This document shows positions 1-6,500 of a DNA stretch of 14,166 nucleotides, piece after piece. The DNA comes from an uncultured Oscillospiraceae bacterium (lineage in GTDB: Bacteria; Bacillota; Clostridia; Oscillospirales; JAAYXM01): assembly GCA_934446465.1 (NCBI GenBank), contig CAKSEF010000046.1:1-14166 (forward strand), given 5' to 3'. A program made the translations under genes and the position numbers. The notes beneath the pieces were generated by a model that saw only the letters and a program-made list of their open reading frames with translations, was not told the origin of the DNA and ran no database searches. Position 1 is the stretch's first letter. The number at the start of each line of letters is the position of its first letter.

Positions 1-171
1 TTTCAGGAGCCGTACCGCCTGGTAAAGATTCAGAACAGAACCGAACTGAGCGATTATCTGATGGAAAAATACGATACCGCATGGGGACAGGATACGACAC
101 GTCCCTTCATCATGGAAAATGATGAACTTATGGATGGATACCGCCCAAACCCGTTGGACAGTGCGTCATAA
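1..171 (+). CDS. 3' end of an unidentified ORF (partial at left edge)
   Basis: An open frame enters from the left edge and runs 56 codons to a TAA at 169-171. The translated tail contains YRLVKIQNRTELSDYLMEK and later RPFIMENDELMDGYRPNPL. It is acidic and hydrophilic with no membrane segment. I do not recognise the family. It overlaps in another frame the start of the recombinase remnant, so the two were probably brought together by a deletion or nested insertion inside a mobile element. The codons are GC-rich at third positions, like the recombinase remnant and unlike intergenic DNA here. It could be a real cargo gene of an integrative element or a chance open frame at the window edge. Confidence 0.4.
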   Translation, partial: FQEPYRLVKIQNRTELSDYLMEKYDTAWGQDTTRPFIMENDELMDGYRPNPLDSAS

Positions 172-619
172 GCAGCACATAAGGCAGGAGGTCTGCCCCG
201 ATGTGCTGGCCATGGCGGAGGAAGCAAAACAGGCGTTATCTCAGGCTGGTGCGCAGCTGCTGCAGCTGAAAAAGCGGATGGATGCGGTGAGCCGGGAGCA
301 AAGCGATGTGCTGGACCGGATGCTCGTCAACATGGCCGATACCGAGCTGAATGCCAGAATGAAAGCGCTGACGGATGAGAAGGAATCCCTTAAGGCGCAG
401 ATCGCGGACGCGCAGCAGGCAGAGACTGATCAGGAGGAACAGGCTGCCAGACGCCGGCAGATGTGGGACAGCATCACGGAATGCGCCGCGGGCTATACAG
501 AATTTGACAATGAGCTCGTCCGGCAGGTCATCCAAAAAATCACGGTGGAGGACGCGGAAATCATCCGCATCCAGTTCCGGGACAGCAAAACGGTGATTGA
601 GCAGGAAATCTATGAATGA
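119..619 (+). pseudogene. C-terminal remnant of a large serine recombinase (site-specific integrase/resolvase type)
   Basis: The 166-codon frame matches what I know of the C-terminal third of large serine recombinases from clostridial integrative elements. There is a long charged coiled-coil segment (about residues 30-110, rich in E, K, Q, A) followed by the typical ending with FDNELVRQVIQKITV, then IRIQFRD and an EIEQE-like tail. The catalytic resolvase domain, with its nucleophilic serine and the YxR(V/Y)S start, is absent. The bases before 119 carry stops in this frame (TAA at 23-25, TGA near 56), and no ribosome binding site precedes the ATG at 119. Clear family resemblance begins only around residue 27. 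I therefore read it as a broken 3' fragment of a mobile-element recombinase, not a working gene. A small adaptor made from the coiled coil is possible but unsupported. Confidence 0.68.
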
Positions 620-626
620 GAAGATG

Positions 627-666
627 AACGGCGGAATATCCACCATACAAGTGATATTCTGCCGTT
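627..666 (+). terminator. 14-bp stem-loop just after the recombinase remnant
   Basis: AACGGCGGAATATC (627-640) pairs with GATATTCTGCCGTT (653-666) with one G-T wobble and a 12-base loop. The inner CAC/GTG can extend the stem past a bulge. It starts 8 bases after the recombinase stop. No clean T-run follows (TGCCTTTTC), so it may be a weak terminator or an mRNA 3' structure of the element. Confidence 0.5.
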
Positions 667-751
667 TGCCTTTTCAAAAAGGGGGTATAACCGCAGAAAC
701 CATTGCGGCGCAAGGCTTTGACAGCGGCATCTTTTATGTCGACACACGACA

Positions 752-787
752 AATCGGAATGGACTTTGCTTCATTCCGATTTTTTAT
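752..787 (+). terminator. Rho-independent terminator
   Basis: AATCGGAATG (752-761) and CATTCCGATT (772-781) form a perfect 10-bp stem around a 10-base loop, followed directly by a T-rich run (TTTTTATTT from 781). It would stop rightward transcription leaving the mobile-element remnant before the regulator promoter. Confidence 0.85.
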
Positions 788-909
788 TTAAAAGCGTTTT
801 ACCGTTCCTATTTACAATTCCCCGCGCCTGTGATATGCTCTATTTGAACGGCGGAAAATATGATTCTCTCACCGCGTTTCATCCCGAATTTTATTCGTTC
901 GGTGTCCTG

Positions 910-938
910 TTGAATTTTGAAATTACGGATTGTATAAT
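910..938 (+). promoter_or_regulatory. Sigma-A-type promoter of the LacI-family gene
   Basis: TTGAAT (910-915), a 17-base spacer and a consensus TATAAT (933-938). The predicted start near 945 leaves a leader of about 20 bases before the ATG at 967. I saw no obvious palindromic operator over it. Confidence 0.78.
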
Positions 939-966
939 GAACTTAATCCTGTTTTAGGTGATTTTT

Positions 967-1950
967 ATGACACATAAAAAAATCGCAGAGCTTGCAAACG
1001 TCTCCCTTTCAACCGTCTCAAAGGCGCTTTCGGGCAGCCGCGAGATTAACGAGGAGCTCAGAAAAAAAATAATTAAAATTGCGACGCAGGGCGGATATTT
1101 TGCCGAAAAGAGCAAACGCAAGATAGACTACGCCTCCGACAACTCAATTACCGTTGCCGTAGTCTGCCCCGAGATAATAAGCATCGCATACGCAGCCGAA
1201 ATACATGCACTCAAGACGGAGCTCGAGGTAAAAGGCGCCACCGTCGCGGTCTATGCCTATGACTTCGACGCCGAAAAACTCGACGGAATAATCGAAAATA
1301 TCACGGTGGGCAACCGCGCCGACGGCATAATCCTGTTTCAGTCGTATTCGGGCGAAATAGAGCCGTCAATACCGACCGTAGTCATCGGAATCCCGTGCAA
1401 AAACTGCGACACCCTCTTCTGCGATATTGATACGTATTTTTCCGATATAGTCGGCTATCTGAAGTCGTTGGGGCATAAGCGAATAGCCTTTGTCGGGGAA
1501 ACCTTCACCGCAATAAAATATACATCGTTTAAGAACGCTCTTAAAGCGCACGGAATCCCGTTCGATGTCCGCGACGCATATATCGTGAACGAACGCTTTG
1601 AGGCAATCGGCTATGTAGCTGCCGACGAGATGATTAAAAACGGCAATCTTCCCACCGCGGCGGTCTGCGCCTACGACGAAATAGCCCTCGCGCTCATCAA
1701 AAGGCTTACCGAGGTCGGCATCCGCGTTCCCGAGGACATAAGTGTTGTCGGAATAAACGACATACCGATGTCGGCGTATTCGCTGATACCGCTCACAAGC
1801 GTTCACGTCTTTGAGAAGGAACAGGCGGAAATCGCCGTAAAGCTCCTTTACGACAAAATATTCAGGCGTTCAAAGGTTATACAGCACATTACCATACGCC
1901 ATGAATTGATTAAAAGAAACTCGACGGATAAGGCAAAGAAAGAAAACTGA
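967..1950 (+). CDS. LacI-family transcriptional regulator
   Basis: This is a DNA-binding regulator of the LacI/GalR family, 327 aa. The N-terminus reads MTHKKIAELANVSLSTVSKA, a textbook LacI helix-turn-helix (residues about 3-24) with the AxVSxxTVS-type recognition helix, followed by the hinge segment. Residues about 60-320 form a periplasmic-binding-protein-like sensor domain. The family signature VVGINDIPMSAYSLIPLTSV lies near the C-terminus. I chose ATG at 967 rather than the in-frame GTG at 958 because TAGGTG at 955-960 then serves as ribosome binding site and the protein starts at the normal family position. It has its own promoter at 910-938. The GH39 gene begins 45 bases downstream with no terminator between, so the two are probably one operon. 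The likely role is local control of this locus by a sugar breakdown product. The effector and operator cannot be told from the sequence. Confidence 0.93.
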   Translation: MTHKKIAELANVSLSTVSKALSGSREINEELRKKIIKIATQGGYFAEKSKRKIDYASDNSITVAVVCPEIISIAYAAEIHALKTELEVKGATVAVYAYDFDAEKLDGIIENITVGNRADGIILFQSYSGEIEPSIPTVVIGIPCKNCDTLFCDIDTYFSDIVGYLKSLGHKRIAFVGETFTAIKYTSFKNALKAHGIPFDVRDAYIVNERFEAIGYVAADEMIKNGNLPTAAVCAYDEIALALIKRLTEVGIRVPEDISVVGINDIPMSAYSLIPLTSVHVFEKEQAEIAVKLLYDKIFRRSKVIQHITIRHELIKRNSTDKAKKEN

Positions 1951-1995
1951 TTACAGACACCCTTATAACAAAATAAATTTAACGGGAGTGTAAAA

Positions 1996-3300
1996 ATGGA
2001 GACTTTGAAATTCAACTTAGACGACCACGGCGGAAAATTCAAGCTTCTCAACTGCACAAACGGCGGCCCGTGGCATCGGCGCGACCTCGGCAAATGGCAC
2101 AGCAACTTAGAAGCCTATAAGGCTGCTCGAATCCCGTATGCGCGCAACCACGATTCAAGCTTCTGCTTTGAATACGGCGGGCACTATGCGCATGACGTTT
2201 CCTCGATTTTCCCGAATTTTGACGCTGACCCGTATGACCCCATCTCATATGATTTCACCGAAACCGACGAATCTCTTTTAATAACGCTCAAAGCGAACAC
2301 TCAGACATTCTTCAGGCTCGGCGAAAGAATAGAGCATGAAATAATCAAACGCCACACCCTTCCCCCGAAGGACTTCAAAAAGTGGGCCGTTATCTGCGAG
2401 CACATAATACGCCACTATAACTACGGCTGGGCCGACGGCCACGAGCTCGGAATGAAATATTGGGAAATTTGGAACGAGCCCGACTTAAACGACGGCGACG
2501 ACGAAAAGTTTTGCTGGGGCGGTACGCGCGGGCAGTTCTTCGATTTCTTCGAGATTGCCGCAAAGCACTTAAAATCCTGCTTCCCCGAGCTTAAAATAGG
2601 CGGGCCGTCCATCGCCCGCAACAAGGAATGGACAGAGGAATTTCTCGCCGAAATGAGCAAGAGAAACGTCCCCCTCGATTTCTTCTCCTGGCACATCTAC
2701 GCAACAGACCCGAACCGCCACACAGTCCGCGCAAACTGCGTAAGGGAAATGCTCGACAAAAACGGTTACACCTCAACCGAGAGCATCTTAAACGAGTGGA
2801 ACTACCTTAAGAATTGGACGGATAAGTTTCACTACACTGTCAATGTAATCGGCGGAGTTAAGGGTGCGGCATTTACAATGGCGTGTATGAGCCTCGCTCA
2901 GCGCAATCCGATTGACATGCTGATGTATTACGATATGCGCCCCGGTGTTTTTTGCGGTGCTTTTGACATTTACACCCGCGCAGTAAAAAAAGGCTACTAT
3001 CCGTTCTATTGGTACGGAATGTTCTACGATACGGACCACGAGGTCAGATGCGTCTCCGACATTGAAAACATCTACACTCTCTGCGGTGCGGACAAAAACG
3101 GTAAAACTCTCACGGTCGTTACCTATTACACCGACGACGATGAAGCCGCACCGAAGGAAATCAATGTCGATTTCGGAAGAAACGGCATGTATGAGATTTA
3201 CACGCTCGACAAGACCCATGACGCCGAGCTTACCGACACGACGGATAACCTCAGCTTTACGATTCCCGCCAACTCCTGCATCTTAATCAAAGAGATTTAG
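1996..3300 (+). CDS. GH39-like glycoside hydrolase (beta-xylosidase / alpha-L-iduronidase family), cytoplasmic
   Basis: This 434-aa clan A-type (beta/alpha)8 retaining glycosidase most resembles family GH39, which includes beta-xylosidases and alpha-L-iduronidases. The segment KYWEIWNEPDL carries the expected acid/base Glu161 after Asn160. ESILNEWNYL carries Glu267 as the candidate nucleophile. Between them, DFFSWHIYATD (about 228-238) is the typical strand-end motif of the barrel. The last ~80 residues look like a small beta domain. No signal peptide or membrane segment is visible, so it should act inside the cell on imported oligosaccharides. GGGAG at 1984-1988 gives a good ribosome binding site 7 bases before the ATG. 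It probably forms an operon with the LacI-family regulator upstream and ends at the strong terminator at 3311-3345. The neighbouring heparinase-type lyase makes a uronic-acid-containing or related substrate plausible. Xylosidase activity is equally possible. Confidence 0.82.
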   Translation: METLKFNLDDHGGKFKLLNCTNGGPWHRRDLGKWHSNLEAYKAARIPYARNHDSSFCFEYGGHYAHDVSSIFPNFDADPYDPISYDFTETDESLLITLKANTQTFFRLGERIEHEIIKRHTLPPKDFKKWAVICEHIIRHYNYGWADGHELGMKYWEIWNEPDLNDGDDEKFCWGGTRGQFFDFFEIAAKHLKSCFPELKIGGPSIARNKEWTEEFLAEMSKRNVPLDFFSWHIYATDPNRHTVRANCVREMLDKNGYTSTESILNEWNYLKNWTDKFHYTVNVIGGVKGAAFTMACMSLAQRNPIDMLMYYDMRPGVFCGAFDIYTRAVKKGYYPFYWYGMFYDTDHEVRCVSDIENIYTLCGADKNGKTLTVVTYYTDDDEAAPKEINVDFGRNGMYEIYTLDKTHDAELTDTTDNLSFTIPANSCILIKEI

Positions 3301-3310
3301 CGATATAATT

Positions 3311-3345
3311 AAGGGCACAGACAAGTACTTGTCTGTGCCCTTTTT
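3311..3345 (+). terminator. Strong rho-independent terminator after the GH39 gene
   Basis: Positions 3311-3326 and 3327-3342 are perfect reverse complements (arm AAGGGCACAGACAAGT), giving a stem of up to 14 bp with a tiny loop, and the T-run continues to 3345. It separates the regulator-GH39 operon from the lyase gene. Confidence 0.93.
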
Positions 3346-3464
3346 ACATTTATTTACATTAGAGGGAAATATTTCCTAAATCCCGAAAAACGCTTTATTC
3401 CACACTTTTTTCCGCCAAATTTTTTATTGCCTAAAAAATCGCAATTTTCGACAACTTAAGACTA

Positions 3465-3493
3465 TTGCAAACTTTACTTAATATCTTTATAAT
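3465..3493 (+). promoter_or_regulatory. Sigma-A-type promoter of the giant lyase gene
   Basis: TTGCAA (3465-3470), a 17-base spacer and a consensus TATAAT (3488-3493). The predicted start near 3500 gives a leader of about 35 bases ending in the near-perfect ribosome binding site AAGGAGG at 3523-3529, 5 bases before the ATG. The AT-rich stretch 3346-3464 upstream holds no gene and no clear palindrome. It could be an UP element or regulator-binding region. Confidence 0.82.
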
Positions 3494-3534
3494 ATTTACA
3501 CAATACTAAAACCCCAACAAAAAAGGAGGCACAT

Positions 3535-6500
3535 ATGAAAAAGAGGATTATATCATTGATTCTTGCGGCGGTTATGGTAACCGCGCTCATGGGTACCCCG
3601 CTTACTGCGGGTGCGGAAACGGCGGCTGACGAAAGCGCCGATGTAACCCTTGAGTACAAGACGACAACGAATTCCATGCTTGACCAGACGGTTTACGGCA
3701 GACCGAAGCTCGATGCAAGCGGAGTTCTGCGTGATTTCGGCGAGGTTGATTCTTACTCGAAAATAAACCCGCAGGAAAGCGCACTTTGGGCATTTTCGAC
3801 ATACACAAACTACAATGCCAATATGGACAGGAATTACATAAACGGAACGGTAAAGATAAACACTTACGGTTCACATCCGATATTTGCCCTGAAGCTTCAG
3901 GTAACAAACAGCGGACTGTTTGACTTTTTCCTTACTCCGTATACGCTGGCTTACGGAACGAGCGCAGACATATATCTCGTTCCGGCGGGAAGCGCCGCAC
4001 AGGCAAGCTACGAGCTTACGCAGACGGCAGATTCCGTAATGGTCGGAAACCACGATTTCTCGACCGGCACTGACGGTGGAGAAGTGAAAATCGGCAGAGT
4101 CGACATTCAGAACAGCGGTGATTACTATGTCATATTTGTTTTTGACAGCACAAATCCCACGCTGTATTCCGACACTTACCACGGATTCAAAATTGCTGGC
4201 ATGAGCCTCAAATCAGTTTCCCAAAACGCGTTCGGCGCAGTTGAAATTGAAGCGGATACGCTTGTCATGCGCCTGAACGGCAGCGGGATAACGCTCAACG
4301 CAAAGGCAAAGACATTCCTCGGCGCAGACGTCCCGATGGAAGGTGCGGTCGTTTCATACGCAAGCTCCGACGAGAGCGTCGCAACGGTTGCAAACGACGG
4401 AAGAGTAACGCCGATTGCCGTCGGTATGGCGAAAATCACGGCAACGGTAACGATAGATGGAGTAACAGTATCCGACGATGTAACCGTAAGCGTCCGCACG
4501 GGCAAGGTTTCAAGAACGATTTACACCGATGAAATGGTATCTGCGGCAAGAGAAAACATACAGCGTTACAGTTGGGCTGAAAGCATAAAGAATAAATATG
4601 TAAACGCTTGCAGTCAGTATCTCACCATGTCGGCAGACGAACTGTGGGAGATGATTCCGTCGGAGGGCATTCCGCGTTCCGTACAGGTCGGATACAGAAA
4701 CGACCCGAACGCAATTACCTGCCGGCACCCCGAATGCGGAGCAAACCTCTACTCGCTCCGCGGAAGCTATCCGTGGGTCTGCGACCCGATAGCGCACCCG
4801 TGGAAGGTTCGGTGCCCCGAATGTGAGCGCTACTTCCCGACAAACGACTTCGAGGGGCTCTACAAAATGACGGTTGCGGCAAACAACGGCGTATACGATG
4901 CCGAGCTTGCTCATACCCTCAATGAACAGAACGTCGCAAACGGCGGAAAGGACTATCTCCATAACGACCTCTACCCCGAGCTCGGAGCAGATTGGGGCGT
5001 AGACGACGGAATGGGCTACGACACGGGAGAAGTTACGTCCGACGGCGTAAAGATAGTTCATACCTACATCGCCTACTATAACCATTTCGCACTTTGGTAC
5101 AAGGAAAAACTCGAAAAGACGGGCGGATTTATCACAGAGGCGATAATGAACCTTTCCTACGCCTACCTCTACACGGGCGACGAGAGATACGGCCGTCTCG
5201 GCGCAATCATGCTTGACCGCGTAGCAGACGTATACCCGACATACGACCTTTCGCAGTTCCTTTCAAACTATAACAACTCGGACGGCGGAACGCGCCGCGG
5301 AAAAATCCTCGGTGCAATCTGGGAAACATATCTTGCGGAGTTTTTCTCAAGAGCATACGACGCACTCTTCCCGATGTTCGACGACGAGCAGGTAATCGCG
5401 TTCCTGTCGGCTAAAGCAAACAAGTATCCCGGCGACAGCCACCTCCGCGGAAAACTCAATGCAGACGGCAAGGTAACGCCCGAATCGCTCCGCGAAAACT
5501 GCGAGACGGGAATACTCCGTGAAGTATACAATAACGTATGCAACTCGCAGACGGCGGGTAACTTCGGTATGCACCAGGGCTCACTCGCAGCGGCGGCAGT
5601 CGCGCTCGACTCAGGTGATGAGACGAACGAGATGATAGACTGGATATTCCGCAACGGAACAAAAACAAACCAGCAGAACACGGGCGGAAACGTAAGCGAG
5701 CGCCTCGTAAGCCAGGTATCACGCGACGGACAGGGCAACGAGTCCGCACCGGGTTACAACCGCCTGTGGATAGACGCAATGTCAAACCTTGCAAATATTC
5801 TCGGGCCGTACGAGGGCTATGACGGCATGGATATGTACAGCAATCCTAAATATGCCGCAATGATAAGCTCTTATGCACCGCTCACGATAGTAAGACGCGG
5901 ACTCCCGAATATCGGCGACAGCGGAGTATTCGGAATGTATTCGCTCCTTCCCGATAATACGGATATAATGCTCGACAGCTACCGCTTCTTAAAGAGCAGT
6001 AATCCCGAAATCGCGCGCGAAATAGCACAGCATCTGTACTTCGTGAAAAAAGGAAACTTAAACGGCGTACATTACGGAATATTTGTACGCAATCCCGAGA
6101 GCGTAAAGGATGAAATCAGCTCAATAATCAGCACCTACGGCGAGTACGATTATGACAAGAGCAGACTTCTCTCGGGTTACGGACTTGCCTCCCTCCGCTC
6201 CGGAACGCTCAACGAGTCGGCGGGCACAGGTGTCCTGAAAGATACGCAGCGCGGGTTCTGGACATACTTCGGCGGCGCCGTATCGCACAATAACCAGGAT
6301 AAGCTTTCGCTCGGAATCGAGGCATACGGAATCGGAATGACGTCCGACCTCGGATACCCCGAAGCGACAGGCACAAACCCGAACAGATACCAGTGGCAGA
6401 ACGCGACTGTCTCTCATAACACCGTAATGGTAAACGAGCAGGAGCAGATACTCGGAACAGAGCCGCATGACCCGACGCACTTCGATTCAAAAGACGGAAA

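Larger units (their letters stand above)
620..966. other. Non-coding stretch between mobile-element remnant and LacI-family gene
   Basis: No convincing gene lies here. The small frame beginning near 597 or 612 runs through both hairpins (627-666 and 752-787) and has no family resemblance. The left part is probably the outer end of the mobile element, but I could not place the boundary. The terminator at 752-787 isolates what follows. TTTACA at 811-816 and TATGCT at 834-839, 17 bases apart, form a possible weak promoter. The stronger promoter for the regulator is at 910-938. A 12-base direct repeat TGAACGGCGGAA occurs at 625-636 and 845-856. Confidence 0.6.

Noticed and set aside
597..791. Small 64-codon open frame after the recombinase remnant
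   Set aside because: It runs through both the 627-666 hairpin and the 752-787 terminator, has no ribosome binding site and no recognisable protein pattern.
811..839. TTTACA-17-TATGCT as the regulator promoter
   Set aside because: The promoter at 910-938 has a perfect -10 box and lies at a better distance from the start codon. The upstream one is kept only as a weak possibility.
958..966. GTG at 958 as start of the LacI-family gene
   Set aside because: It overlaps the ribosome binding site TAGGTG, and ATG at 967 puts the helix-turn-helix at the normal family position.
4510..5085. 191-codon minus-strand frame inside the lyase gene, and similar long antisense frames at 7369-8088 and 11853-12389
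   Set aside because: They are shadows of well-supported plus-strand genes, with low-complexity or unconvincing translations and no ribosome binding sites.
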